From positions 1,364,001 through 1,428,000 of the forward strand of contig NZ_JAICBX010000001.1 of the NCBI RefSeq assembly GCF_019492055.1: 64,000 nt of DNA, written 5' to 3'. Under the pieces are notes generated by a model that worked only from the letters and a program-made list of their open reading frames with translations, ran no database searches and was not told the DNA's origin. A program made the position numbers and the translations under genes. Origin of the DNA: Flavimaribacter sediminis (GTDB lineage Bacteria; Pseudomonadota; Alphaproteobacteria; Rhizobiales; Rhizobiaceae). Shown in pieces: positions 25,986 through 35,323 of this stretch (the stretch's first letter is position 1; each line of letters opens with the position of its first letter).

Positions 25986-27020
25986 TCAGTAGGTTTCGAC
26001 GAAGCTTGGATCGACCAACATCTCGATTGTCAGCGACGGTGAAACCAGACCTGCGTCCTGGAACCATTTCATCTGCTTTTCAGCGTCAGTCAGGTCCAGC
26101 GATGCATTGTCGTTCAGGTTCATGGCGCCATTCTGGATAGAGGGCGCAGCCTTTTCATATGGACGATCCTGGTAGACATATTTGTGAATCATCTTCGTCA
26201 TGTCTTCCAGTTCCTGCGGGTCGGCGTCCTCGGCCAGCATCACGCGATTGAAATCCGCAATGCCTCTTGCATAAGCCTTGACGAACCGCTCGACCATGTC
26301 GCGGCGCTCTTCGGTGTTCTTCGTTGACGTAAAGAGAGCCGAAATCTGGTATTCCGCATAGTCGTAAAGCCAGCCAAGCATCTTGGCGTCGCCATTTTCA
26401 ACAAGCGGCTTGGCGATATGCGGCACCATGATCATGGAGTCGACCTGTCCGCTCTTCAGCGCGCCGATCATCGAGCCGACCTTCTGCAGGGGCACGAGTT
26501 TCAGTTCATCGATCGAGAAACCGGATTTCTCGGCGATACGGGCCGACATATAATGGAAGGTAGAACCGACCTGCGTCATTGCGACAGAGTGGCCCTTCAG
26601 CTTTTCGACTGAATCCAAGCCATTCTCATAGGCGTCGTTAGAGGCAAGAATCATCATGCCGTCGATGCCCTTCTTTTCATGAAGAACGCCGGCGACAACC
26701 TTGACCGATCCTTTCTCGGCAAGGTTCATCAGACCGCCGGTCAGGCCGGCGATGCCGAAGTCGGCGTCTCCCGCCGCAACGGCGACGGCGATTGGCTGGG
26801 CCGCCTGAAAGAACTTGAACTCGACATCGAGCCCTTCGTCCTTGAAGTAGCCTTTCTCGTAGGCGATGAAGCCTGCCGAGTGGGACGTGAAGCGCAAGGC
26901 GCCCACAACGACCTTGTCGTCCGCCAGCGCGTAACTGGTGGAAACGATCGTGGCCGCAGCAACAGTGACTGCAAGAGTGGCGCGCCGCAGGAGCGCGGAA
27001 ATTTCAAGAAATCTTTTCAT
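25986..27020 (-). CDS. ABC transporter substrate-binding protein (SsuA/NMT1-like)
   Basis: A 344-residue periplasmic receptor. The signal peptide covers about residues 1-33 (RRATLAVTVAAATIVSTSYALA). The mature part starts KVVVGALRFTSHSAGFIAYEKGYFKDEGLDVEFKFF, the family opening, and later has AAGDADFGIAGLTGG. Two adjacent ATGs are possible; I chose the second, which lies 5 bases after GAGGAGG. First gene of the operon binding protein-ATPase-permease-FAD oxidoreductase-YjbR. The ligand is not known. Confidence 0.9.
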   Translation of the reverse strand: MKRFLEISALLRRATLAVTVAAATIVSTSYALADDKVVVGALRFTSHSAGFIAYEKGYFKDEGLDVEFKFFQAAQPIAVAVAAGDADFGIAGLTGGLMNLAEKGSVKVVAGVLHEKKGIDGMMILASNDAYENGLDSVEKLKGHSVAMTQVGSTFHYMSARIAEKSGFSIDELKLVPLQKVGSMIGALKSGQVDSMIMVPHIAKPLVENGDAKMLGWLYDYAEYQISALFTSTKNTEERRDMVERFVKAYARGIADFNRVMLAEDADPQELEDMTKMIHKYVYQDRPYEKAAPSIQNGAMNLNDNASLDLTDAEKQMKWFQDAGLVSPSLTIEMLVDPSFVETY

Positions 27021-27149
27021 CATATCCTCCTCAGGAAAGCCCACGGTCTGTGCCGGGAGCCGTGGCGGGACTTTGGTTGACGCCGTTGTTATTTGGTAGG
27101 CAAGTCTGCTGTCAAAGCAATAGCCTCAAGCTATGGGCAGCTTAATCCA

Positions 27150-27944
27150 TCACAATTGCATGTCGAAGCCCGTTCGGGAAGCCAGAAGTGCGAACTGACC
27201 CTGGGCCATGTCTTCGCCGGTCATGACTGGATTGCCGCGTGCACGGGCTGCCCGCAACCAGGCGGTCAAACTACCTGAGGAAACGATATCCGCAATGACG
27301 GCGCCCGGCGATATCGTCTCGAGAGGGCAAATTTGTGCGTCGTCGAGAAGTCCGACGGTGGTCGCGTTGACAATCAGATCATAGGATTCGAGCGCGTCTG
27401 GCTCGCCGCAGGATATCGACGCCCCGGTGTTGTCTGCAAGGAGTGACGCCAGTCGCCGCATGCGATTGTTATCGGTGTCGTAAAGCTGCAATCTCCTTGC
27501 CTTTGCGTTCGACAACGCGAGGGCGATCGCGGCTCCAGCCCCTCCGCAGCCAAAAATCAAAGCGGGGCCGGAGGCCGGGTCATGACCCTTCGACTGCATT
27601 GCCCGAACGAACCCGTCTCCATCGACATTGTCCCCGATCAGGCTTCCGTCCGCGTTTCGCGTCACGACGTTGACGGCTTGCAGCAATGCGGCTCTTTGCG
27701 TGGCGCTGTCGACCAGTTCAAGGCAGGCCTGCTTGTGCGGCGCCGTCACCACGGCGCCGTTGCAGTTGGTCCAGCCGCGCAGGAATCGGAAGAAGGCGCC
27801 GAGATCATCTGCAGGTATGTCCATGGGCGTCATCAAAGCAGCCATATTGTGATCTGCGAACCACCTGTTGAATATGGCCGGCGACTTTGCGTGGGCGATC
27901 GGCGAACCGATCATCGCCACAATCCGGGCCTTGCCCGTCAGCAT
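27150..27944 (-). CDS. shikimate dehydrogenase-like (AroE paralogue)
   Basis: A 264-residue AroE/YdiB-type NAD(P) oxidoreductase. The catalytic lysine is in TAPHKQAC, the NAD(P) loop is FGCGGAGAAIALAL, and the catalytic Asp is in NVDGDGF. The substrate loop reads SPIAHAKSP where housekeeping AroE has HSxSP, so one of the two serines that hold the shikimate carboxylate is Ala. A changed substrate is therefore likely. The ATG at 27944 is preferred but its ribosome site is weak. It lies upstream of the ABC operon on the same strand and divergent from the LysR gene. Confidence 0.8.
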   Translation of the reverse strand: MLTGKARIVAMIGSPIAHAKSPAIFNRWFADHNMAALMTPMDIPADDLGAFFRFLRGWTNCNGAVVTAPHKQACLELVDSATQRAALLQAVNVVTRNADGSLIGDNVDGDGFVRAMQSKGHDPASGPALIFGCGGAGAAIALALSNAKARRLQLYDTDNNRMRRLASLLADNTGASISCGEPDALESYDLIVNATTVGLLDDAQICPLETISPGAVIADIVSSGSLTAWLRAARARGNPVMTGEDMAQGQFALLASRTGFDMQL

Positions 27945-28084
27945 GGCTGCGACGATTCGGTCATCCGCATGATTTTCGTGAGTGTTGTTCAATCTGCGCC
28001 TCTGAATGGAAAGATCTATTAAATTGCTGACCTGGTACAACCATGATAACTGTGCCGGCTCCCTGAGTGCAGACATGTGTAGCC

Positions 28085-28990
28085 ATGCTTTCATTTCGTC
28101 AACTGGAAGTATTCCGATCCGTCATGGTGAGCGGTTCCATCAGCGCCGCTTCGCAACAGCTCAACATCGCGCAGCCGACGGTGAGCAACACCATCAAGCG
28201 GCTCGAGGACGTGCTTGGCGTTCGGCTCTTCCATCGCAACGCCGGCCGTCTCACGCCGACGCGCACAGCCCGTCAGATTTTCGAGATCGTCCAGCCTTCC
28301 ATGACCGGCCTGGAGCAGCTGTCGAGCACTGTCTTCGAAATTGCGTCCGGTCAGTCCGTCACGTTGCGCATGGGCGTCTCGCCAAGCGTCTCACAGGCTC
28401 TCGGTCCAAAGGCGCTGGCCAAGCTTGCGCGCCGCAATCCAGGCGCCAAGTTGCGCATGGACACCTTGTCGCTGACCCAGATCAAGGACTATCTCTGGCT
28501 TGCCGAAGGCGATTGCGTCGTCACCATCTATCCGGTGAACGACGCCATGATCGTGTCCCAGAAAATCGCCGAGATATCGATGGCCTGCATGGTGCCGCGC
28601 GACCATCCGATGGCGAACAATGAAAGCGTGTACATCGACCAGCTTGCCGACGAACGCCTGATTTTCTTTCACCCCAACACGCCGCACGGTCGCTGGGTGA
28701 AGGACATGTTCGAGGAACGCGACATCAAGCCGAATATCACCATCGAGACCCGTTTTGCGGAGAGCGCCATATCTCTGATGTACGAGGATTTCGGCATCGC
28801 GATTGTCGACGAATTGACGGCGACCGGCGTCAAGGATCCCGACATCAAGCCCATTCCCTTCGCTGATGGGCCGCGGCTTCCTGTTCTCCTGCATCATCAC
28901 AAGGACCATGGCGCACGGCGGGTCATCGAAACCATCCGGGAAAGCCTGACCGAGGCGGCGCGGGAAATCGGTCTGGAGTTTGTAACATAG
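28085..28990 (+). CDS. LysR-family transcriptional regulator
   Basis: A 301-residue LysR regulator. The N-terminal winged helix has FRQLEVFRSVMVSGSISAAS and QPTVSNTIKRLEDVLGVRLF; the remaining part is the periplasmic-binding-protein-like effector domain. The ATG at 28085 is used; a GTG six codons earlier also fits. It faces away from the AroE-like gene over 140 bases, so that gene and the ABC/FAD operon behind it are the likely regulon. Confidence 0.9.
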   Translation: MLSFRQLEVFRSVMVSGSISAASQQLNIAQPTVSNTIKRLEDVLGVRLFHRNAGRLTPTRTARQIFEIVQPSMTGLEQLSSTVFEIASGQSVTLRMGVSPSVSQALGPKALAKLARRNPGAKLRMDTLSLTQIKDYLWLAEGDCVVTIYPVNDAMIVSQKIAEISMACMVPRDHPMANNESVYIDQLADERLIFFHPNTPHGRWVKDMFEERDIKPNITIETRFAESAISLMYEDFGIAIVDELTATGVKDPDIKPIPFADGPRLPVLLHHHKDHGARRVIETIRESLTEAAREIGLEFVT

Positions 28991-29077
28991 CTTTACGCTA
29001 TGCCGACTCGTTGATTTTGTGCTGGCGACTGGCCGGTCTTCAAGCAAGTTTCCTCCCGTCAAACGGAGATAATCGGA

Positions 29078-30244
29078 ATGAAGATACCGGGAGGAGCCAG
29101 GAGCCTGCTATCGGCTGCTGCGGACACCGACTTGCCTTTCGCCCTGTGGCGCAGGCCGGATACGGTGCACTGGGAGGCGCTCGTCAGTTGCAATGGTATG
29201 ACGAAACGGCCGGTGTTCGCGAAAACGCACAAACGGCCGTTCTTCGCAATCAACCGCGTCGATGTCGAAGACGCCAACTTTGCGGACGCAATCGAGGGCG
29301 ATGTCCGGCTGGATAAGGACGGCGTGAAATTCTGGAACGGAGCCGCCTACGGCGACGATCCCGTTTCCGACCATCAGAAGAGTTTGCTGGAGCTTTCCGA
29401 CGATCGGATGGACGTTCCCGTCCAGTCGCGGTCCAAAGTCGAGGGGCCGCTTGCGACCGATCGCCAGACCTATGAGTTACTGGTTGAACGCTGCGTTCAG
29501 CAGATCAAGGCGGGACGCATGCGCAAGCTCGTCACGTCGCGCGTGGAAAATCGCGCGCTGCCGCCGGAATATGATCTGCTCGATATGGCAGAACGGCTCG
29601 CCGCCAAGCTGCCGTCCGCATTCGTTGCGCTCGTTCACTTGCCTGAAACCGGTAGCTGGCTCGTAGGAACGCCGGAGATCTTGCTTTCGTCCACGCCGGA
29701 CGGCGTTGACACTATGGCGCTTGCGGGCACGCAGTGGGTCGGGCCAGACCCGGATCTGAGAAACATCGGTTGGCCGGACGGTCTGATCGAGGAACAGGCG
29801 CTCGTCAGCAACTATATTCGGCGCGCATTCCTGGAACAGGGCATCGACGATTTCGAAGAGATCGGACCGCGCACGGTTTCGGCGGCCAATCTGGTGCATC
29901 TCAGAACGATTTTCCGCAGAAGCGCGGACGGCCTTGACGCCGATCGACTGGCGGGTCTGCTGCGCAGCCTGCACCCCACATCAGCTGTTTGCGGCATGCC
30001 GAAGCCGCCTGCAATTGAATTCCTGAAGCGGTTTGAGGGCTATGATCGCGGGTACTACACCGGATATCTCGGACCGGTGGACTGGGACGGCTCGACAAAG
30101 CTCTACGTAAACCTGCGCACCGCGCAAATTCTCGGGCAGGAAATCAGCCTCTATGTCGGGGGCGGAATTGTCGAGACATCAAACCCTGCCCGCGAATGGA
30201 TTGAGACAGTCGAAAAGACAAAGACGGTCGGGTCGATTATTTGA
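29078..30244 (+). CDS. isochorismate synthase (chorismate-utilising enzyme family)
   Basis: A 388-residue member of the MenF/EntC/PchA family. The chorismate-binding C-terminal domain shows RKLVTSRV, SWLVGTPEILL, MALAGTQ, HPTSAVCGMPK and YYTGYLGPVD, ending with the NPAREWIETVEKTK helix. These give the Mg2+ and chorismate sites. The expected reaction is chorismate to isochorismate, used for menaquinone, salicylate or catecholate siderophores. No partner gene for any of those routes is nearby. ATG with GGAG 12 bases upstream. A terminator follows. Confidence 0.85.
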   Translation: MKIPGGARSLLSAAADTDLPFALWRRPDTVHWEALVSCNGMTKRPVFAKTHKRPFFAINRVDVEDANFADAIEGDVRLDKDGVKFWNGAAYGDDPVSDHQKSLLELSDDRMDVPVQSRSKVEGPLATDRQTYELLVERCVQQIKAGRMRKLVTSRVENRALPPEYDLLDMAERLAAKLPSAFVALVHLPETGSWLVGTPEILLSSTPDGVDTMALAGTQWVGPDPDLRNIGWPDGLIEEQALVSNYIRRAFLEQGIDDFEEIGPRTVSAANLVHLRTIFRRSADGLDADRLAGLLRSLHPTSAVCGMPKPPAIEFLKRFEGYDRGYYTGYLGPVDWDGSTKLYVNLRTAQILGQEISLYVGGGIVETSNPAREWIETVEKTKTVGSII

Positions 30245-30251
30245 GGAGGAC

Positions 30252-30278
30252 GCGAGCAGGCGAAACTGCTCGCTTTTT
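30252..30278 (+). terminator. intrinsic terminator of the isochorismate synthase gene
   Basis: An 8-bp stem GCGAGCAG/CTGCTCGC with a GCGAAA loop is followed directly by TTTTT. It starts 8 bases after the stop codon and ends beside the lexA stop on the other strand. Confidence 0.9.
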
Positions 30279-30279
30279 C

Positions 30280-30993
30280 CTAATTGTAGGTGCGGATAAG
30301 CCCGACGAGCTTGCCCTGGATCTTGACCTGGTCCGGTCCGAAAATCCGCGTCTCATAAGCCGGATTGGCGGCTTCCAGCGCAATGGACGCGCCCTTGCGC
30401 CGAAAGCGCTTGAGCGTGGCTTCCTCGTCGTCGACGAGGGCGACGACGATCTCGCCGGGATTGGCCGTCGACGCATTCTTGATCACCACCGTGTCGCCGT
30501 CGAAGATGCCGGCCTCGATCATCGAGTCGCCCTTGACCTCGAGCGCATAGTGCTCGCCATTGCCGAGCATTTCCGGCGGAACGTTGATATTGTGTGTGTT
30601 GTTCTGAATGGCGGATATCGGCACGCCGGCTGCGATGCGGCCCATGACAGGCACGCTGACGGAGGAATTCGCCGCCTCCTTCGGCGCTTCCCGCACCGGC
30701 TTCGGCTGCGTCTTGCCAAGACTGCCTTCGATAACGCTCGGAGAGAAGCCCTTGCGCGGATGCAATCCCTGCGCCGCCATTTCCGGAAGCCTGATGACCT
30801 CCAGCGCTCTGGCGCGATTGGGCAGGCGGCGAATAAAGCCGCGTTCCTCGAGCGCCGTTATCAGGCGGTGGATGCCCGATTTCGACGCGAGATCAAGCGC
30901 GTCCTTCATTTCATCAAATGACGGCGGTATGCCGGATTCCTTCATCCGTTCGTGAATGAAAAGAAGCAGTTCGTGCTGCTTGCGCGTCAACAT
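30280..30993 (-). CDS. lexA: SOS repressor LexA
   Basis: A 237-residue repressor. The N-terminal winged helix ([21 protein letters not shown]) binds DNA. The C-terminal S24 peptidase has the self-cleavage bond Ala122-Gly123 (RIAAGVPI), Ser157 (GDSMIEAG) and Lys195 (EATLKRF). RecA filaments trigger its cleavage and open the SOS regulon. The ATG at 30991-30993 gives the family N-terminus. Negative autoregulation is supported by an alphaproteobacterial SOS box 48 bases upstream of the start. Confidence 0.98.
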   Translation of the reverse strand: MLTRKQHELLLFIHERMKESGIPPSFDEMKDALDLASKSGIHRLITALEERGFIRRLPNRARALEVIRLPEMAAQGLHPRKGFSPSVIEGSLGKTQPKPVREAPKEAANSSVSVPVMGRIAAGVPISAIQNNTHNINVPPEMLGNGEHYALEVKGDSMIEAGIFDGDTVVIKNASTANPGEIVVALVDDEEATLKRFRRKGASIALEAANPAYETRIFGPDQVKIQGKLVGLIRTYN

Positions 30994-31040
30994 GCCCAAT
31001 CCTCCGAATCGGCGAAACAAATACAGAACATACACTATAT

Positions 31041-31055
31041 GTTCCATTTGTGTTC
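31041..31055 (-). promoter_or_regulatory. LexA box upstream of lexA
   Basis: GTTCCATTTGTGTTC has the direct repeat GTTC-N7-GTTC, the SOS box known from alphaproteobacteria. It lies 48 bases upstream of the lexA start, next to the TATATG/TATACT-like AT-rich stretch expected of the promoter. A further GAAC half is seen at 31026-31029. Confidence 0.85.
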
Positions 31056-31141
31056 TGCAAGTGTATTGCGCAATTTGGTTAAGAATGGATTGAAGCGCTC
31101 TAGCAAAATCAAGCCGCGTCGTCAGGATTGCGTGCCTCTAT

Positions 31142-32017
31142 CTACCCTTCGGACTCTGCCTGTTCCGGAATCAGCAGATAGGCGCCCAGCAGGAAACACA
31201 TTGCGCCTCCTACGGTCCCGGTATTGGCCAGGAACGGTGCCAGCAGGTTGCCAGCGGGTACGACGAAACTCGCGATCGCGGAGACCATGAACAGGATCGA
31301 TCCGAGCATGTTGGCGGCGACAATCCACCACGGCAATTGGCCGGGTCTGAAGGCGAACCAGCTATGAGCGTATTCCATTATCGCCAGTTGGCTCGCCGCC
31401 AGAAAGCAGATGCTGCCGATAATGTCTGGTCTCCAGACGAGCAGATTCTGCTCTCGCCATTCGAGCCCGGGTAGCAGCGCATCGCCGGTACTGCGATTGA
31501 ACAGAAGCGTTCCGATCAGTTGGACAAGAGCGGCGAGATAGCCAAGGTTGCGCGGGCGCCAGCCGACGAACCGGCGCGGCGACCTTTTCGCGGTGATGTC
31601 GCCGTTCAGCACCTCGTAGAACTGCAGGTAGGCAGCCGTTGTAAAAAACAGCGATCCAACGAAAAAAATCGGATTGATTGCCGATGGTGCGATCCAGCGG
31701 AGCGCCGACATGTTCGGCCAGGCGGCGCAAAAGCCTCCCAACGCGAACAGCGCTGAACCGATCATGAACAGTGCGGCGATCCACCAGCCAAGCCTTTCCG
31801 GCGCCCATATTCTGGACCAGTCGTGGTGAACGTGACCGCATGCGTCGAGCGGTGAACGCGTTGCAGCAGGAATGTGGAGCGGCCTCAGGCGCTTCCGTAG
31901 ACGCCTGGAGGTTTGCAGCTCGTGCCTTTCACCCGCATGGGACTCGATCCATGTCAAGAAAGGCCCGGGACCGTGTCCGGCAGTTGAAGGGTCGGCGATG
32001 CCGTACTGTTCGCTCAA
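31142..32017 (-). CDS. conserved multi-spanning membrane protein of unknown function
   Basis: About 290 residues with six hydrophobic helices from about residue 78 on (WWIAALFMIGSALFALGGF, FFVGSLFFTTAAYLQFY, and four more). Residues 1-75 are soluble and rich in Arg/His. The repeated GSxLF motif in several helices suggests an internal duplication. I do not recognise the function. The first codon is TTG and has no clear ribosome site, so the true start may lie inside the N-terminal 75 residues. Located upstream of lexA on the same strand. Confidence 0.65.
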   Translation of the reverse strand: MSEQYGIADPSTAGHGPGPFLTWIESHAGERHELQTSRRLRKRLRPLHIPAATRSPLDACGHVHHDWSRIWAPERLGWWIAALFMIGSALFALGGFCAAWPNMSALRWIAPSAINPIFFVGSLFFTTAAYLQFYEVLNGDITAKRSPRRFVGWRPRNLGYLAALVQLIGTLLFNRSTGDALLPGLEWREQNLLVWRPDIIGSICFLAASQLAIMEYAHSWFAFRPGQLPWWIVAANMLGSILFMVSAIASFVVPAGNLLAPFLANTGTVGGAMCFLLGAYLLIPEQAESEG

Positions 32018-32062
32018 TTTACCTGTAGCTCGCCGGTTTTCCGGGAAGAGCGCATAGCTGGC

Positions 32063-33484
32063 TCAGTGGTGGAAGCCGCCAGCTTCGTCTTCGGTCAGCG
32101 CACTGCTGACGGGATGCGCGGCGAGATGCTCCAGGGCGCGATGCATGTCGTCAACAAGCAGCGAGGCGAGATCGCGGCTGATGCTGTGGCGCACCAGGAT
32201 ACGCTGTACCACCAGGTCCTGGCGGTTTGCGGGCATGGAATAAGCCGGCACCTGCCATCCGTAATTGCGCAACCGGTCGGCAAGATCATAGAGCGTATAG
32301 CCGACGGTTTCCGGATCCGCATCAAGCGACCACGAGACCGCCGGGATTCCAGCCTTCATGTCGCCGTCGACGATGATTTTGAAGGGACCCATTTTCCCGA
32401 TCTCGTCGGCCAGATAACGGGCGGTATCGTAACAGGCAGTGTGAACCCGTGTGTAGCCCTCGCGGCCGAGCCGCAAGAAATTGTAATATTGGACAACGAT
32501 CTGGCCCGCCGGACGCGAAAAATTGAGAGCAAAGGTCGGCATGTCGCCGCCCAGATAGTTGACGTCGAAGATCAGTTCCTCCGGTAGGTCGCTGGAATCA
32601 TGCCAGACCACCCATCCCACACCCAGCGGCGAAAGGCCGAACTTGTGCCCCGACGCATTGATCGAGCGCACCCGCGGCAGGCGGAAGTCCCATTCGATTT
32701 CGGGCGCGCAGAAGGGCGCCAGAAATCCACCGGAGGCAGCATCGACATGGATCGGCACGTCGAGACCCGTCTTTTGCTGCAATGTGTCGAGAGCATCGCT
32801 GATCGCCTTCACCGGCTCATAACCGCAGGTGAAGGTGACGCCCATGGTCGGCACGACGAAAATAGTGTTCTCGTCGACCCGCTCGAGCATGGTCTCGGGA
32901 TCCATCATCAGCCTGTCGCCCTCGAGCGGCACTTCGCGGATCTCGACATCGAAATAGCGGGCGAATTTGTGCCAGCAGATCTGGACGGGACCGCAGACCA
33001 TGTTCGGCTTGTCGGCCGGCTTGCCTTCCGCTTCCCGCTTCTTGCGCCAGCGCCACTTGGCGGCGAGCCCGCCGAGCATCGCGGCTTCCGACGAGCCCGT
33101 TGTCGAACATCCGATCGTCTCGGCCGCTTCCGGCGCATTCCACAGATCCGCGAGCATATGGACGCACCGCCGCTCGATCTCCGCGGTCTGGGGATATTCA
33201 TCCTTGTCGATCATGTTCTTGTCGGTACACACGCGCATGAGATCGAAGACTTCCTCTTCGGCCCATGTCTGGCAGAACGTCGCCAGGTTCTGGCGTGAAT
33301 TGCCGTCGAGCATCAGTTCATCGCGCACCAGACCGGCGACGCGTTGCGGATTGTGCTGCTGCTCCGGAAAACGGTACTTCGGCAGCGCGACACCGCCCGC
33401 CGCCGCGAAAAGATCATCAAAAAGATGGTCGACCTGTTGTTTCCCCGTGTAGAGGATTTCCTTGTCCTTCGAGTGAAGCGGCAT
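32063..33484 (-). CDS. gadB: glutamate decarboxylase
   Basis: A 473-residue PLP enzyme of the bacterial GadA/GadB group. The PLP lysine is K281 in [11 protein letters not shown], and [13 protein letters not shown] holds the Asp that contacts the pyridine nitrogen. The enzyme makes GABA from glutamate and consumes a proton. The C-terminus ends GGFHH, like the histidine-bearing tail that closes the E. coli active site at neutral pH, so acid activation is plausible. ATG at 33482-33484 with GGGAGAC upstream; a GTG one codon earlier also fits. No glutamate/GABA antiporter is adjacent. Confidence 0.95.
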   Translation of the reverse strand: MPLHSKDKEILYTGKQQVDHLFDDLFAAAGGVALPKYRFPEQQHNPQRVAGLVRDELMLDGNSRQNLATFCQTWAEEEVFDLMRVCTDKNMIDKDEYPQTAEIERRCVHMLADLWNAPEAAETIGCSTTGSSEAAMLGGLAAKWRWRKKREAEGKPADKPNMVCGPVQICWHKFARYFDVEIREVPLEGDRLMMDPETMLERVDENTIFVVPTMGVTFTCGYEPVKAISDALDTLQQKTGLDVPIHVDAASGGFLAPFCAPEIEWDFRLPRVRSINASGHKFGLSPLGVGWVVWHDSSDLPEELIFDVNYLGGDMPTFALNFSRPAGQIVVQYYNFLRLGREGYTRVHTACYDTARYLADEIGKMGPFKIIVDGDMKAGIPAVSWSLDADPETVGYTLYDLADRLRNYGWQVPAYSMPANRQDLVVQRILVRHSISRDLASLLVDDMHRALEHLAAHPVSSALTEDEAGGFHH

Positions 33485-33676
33485 CACTTGTCTCCCGTTT
33501 TTTCATATTTATCTCTACCGCCCGTCGCGGCCTCGTTTTCGCGGCGTCCGAATCCAAAGAACAATTGTACGAAGTTGTCTCACCCGGTCGGTGGCGACCC
33601 GGGTCCGTCACTGATGGACCTGACAAGCGGGCAACACCAGTCGGCTGATTGTGGCAGGGCGCCAACTGCTGTCGAC

Positions 33677-33967
33677 TTACCGTCCGCAGGTCGTAAGCGG
33701 TACGGATTCGACGTCTGAAACGCTTCCACCCGTCATTGTTATCTGTGCGCAGGTCTTGGTCTCTTCATTCCACCAGTTCGAGGTCACCCCTTCAAAGAAT
33801 TCACGCCGATATCCTCTTTCACCAAGCTCCTTTTCCGCCTGCTCGGCCGGAACGCCGTTGAGGTCGGTGATGTCCGAAACATCGCCATAGGGTTGTGCGG
33901 TAAGTCCAGCCGATGCCCATGCCGACAATACAAGGGTTACTGGAATGATGTATTTGAGGTGTTTCAC
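33677..33967 (-). CDS. small exported protein of unknown function
   Basis: A 96-residue protein with a signal peptide (about 1-24, ending WASAGLTAQ). The mature part has a glutamate-rich helix and a RREFFEGVTSNWWNEETKTCAQI segment, a pattern I have seen in small secreted proteobacterial proteins in which two cysteines (here C72 and C94) bracket a beta-hairpin. No function is known. Single gene. Confidence 0.7.
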   Translation of the reverse strand: MKHLKYIIPVTLVLSAWASAGLTAQPYGDVSDITDLNGVPAEQAEKELGERGYRREFFEGVTSNWWNEETKTCAQITMTGGSVSDVESVPLTTCGR

Positions 33968-34219
33968 GGGATCTTCCTCCTTTTCGCCGTTGTTCAGACC
34001 TGGCTTCGAACCGTTCGCAAAGTTGAATTACATTCGTATTACAGCATAGTTTTAGTAAAACGCCGGAAGCATTTTGTCACATGGGCAGTAAGAAGTGGCT
34101 TCGCTCATTTGGAAAACGGCTCGATTTCGTTGATTCGCAGGCCCCAAAAGGAGACGCAAAATGCTCCAGCGGCGGTCAGTTTGGAGGCCTGATGCAGCTT
34201 GATCTTGCTTGCTCGTCTC

Positions 34220-35245
34220 TCAATCCTCGAAAGCGAAAATCCGCTTCCAGTCGTTTTTCATGCTGACGATGATCCATCCCTCTTTCTGACCCAGGTCGTA
34301 CATCTCCTGCGAGAAGGTGCCGACCGGGCTGTCGGGCAGGCCCTGGGCCGGGCCATAGGCATATTCGCGCGCAGCATCGTCATGCAGGATCGCCACCGAG
34401 AGCCGCAGTCCGGGGCTGTTCTTGACGTATTGAAGCGCCTGCTGGTCGTCCGACGAGGAATTGCCGAACTGGGCGTAGGGAGTGCGACCATAGACCATGC
34501 GGAAGTTCTCGATCTTCCCGGCTTCAATATTATCGAGCGACAGCTTCGCTTCGCGGATCAGGACCGGCTTGCCGTCCACAATTTCGAACTTCAGGTCCTG
34601 TGCGCTGCCAGAGACCTGTTCAGGCGGGATTCCATAGAATTCCCGGCTGTAGGGGGCAACGACGCCGACACTGCCCCCCGTAGCGATAAAGGTCTTGTAG
34701 CCATTGGCCCGCAGGAAGGTCAGAACCTCCTGCATCGGCAGGTAGGTCAGGTCGATGTAGGGTCGGCGCCAGCGCGGATCGCGCGCCGTTTTCAGCCAGG
34801 CATTGATCTCCTCGCCGAGCGCGTCGGGCGTCATCCCGCTCAGGGTTACAACGAGCGCCTCGAAAAGTTCGCGCGCGTCGAGCGCTGCAATTCGCTTCTC
34901 GTCCTTCGAGAGAATCGCCGCGAAGGCGGGTTTGTCAGCCAGTTCCGGATGGGCCTTCACCAGATCCGGCGCCCGGTCGATGACGAACCGGAATTCGGTG
35001 TAGATCGGATGCTCGACCCAGAGCGTGCCGTCCTGGTCGAAGGCGGCAATACGATCTTCGGGCGGCACGAAATCCGCGCTGCCTTCGGCGGTGGTGCGGG
35101 TGACGAAGTCGAGAATCGCCTGCTTGGCCGCGCCGTCGTTCCAGGATGGCAGCGGGTCCGTCTGGGCGGTCACTGCCGTGACGGAAAGGCTGAGCGCCAG
35201 CAGGCCGGATGCGGCAAGGCGCACGATGAACTGGATCGGGAACAT
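34220..35245 (-). CDS. exported HAD-superfamily phosphatase-like protein
   Basis: A 341-residue protein with a signal peptide (1-27, LSLSVTAVTAQ) and an HAD domain. Motif I is AAFDQDGTLW with nucleophile D70 and D72; motif II is in TFIATGGSVG; motif III/IV lies near FGNSSSDDQQALQ. The fold is of the phosphoserine-phosphatase type and would act in the periplasm. It follows the arylsulfatase by 78 bases on the same strand, so the pair may release sulfate and phosphate from the same substrate pool. A long open frame on the other strand is a shadow. Confidence 0.85.
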   Translation of the reverse strand: MFPIQFIVRLAASGLLALSLSVTAVTAQTDPLPSWNDGAAKQAILDFVTRTTAEGSADFVPPEDRIAAFDQDGTLWVEHPIYTEFRFVIDRAPDLVKAHPELADKPAFAAILSKDEKRIAALDARELFEALVVTLSGMTPDALGEEINAWLKTARDPRWRRPYIDLTYLPMQEVLTFLRANGYKTFIATGGSVGVVAPYSREFYGIPPEQVSGSAQDLKFEIVDGKPVLIREAKLSLDNIEAGKIENFRMVYGRTPYAQFGNSSSDDQQALQYVKNSPGLRLSVAILHDDAAREYAYGPAQGLPDSPVGTFSQEMYDLGQKEGWIIVSMKNDWKRIFAFED

Positions 35246-35323
35246 GGGTGAGATCCGTTATCTATCGGGTAATCGCGAGGGCCGGCGCAGCCAGCCCTCG
35301 CACTATGATTTGAATGCGGACGA

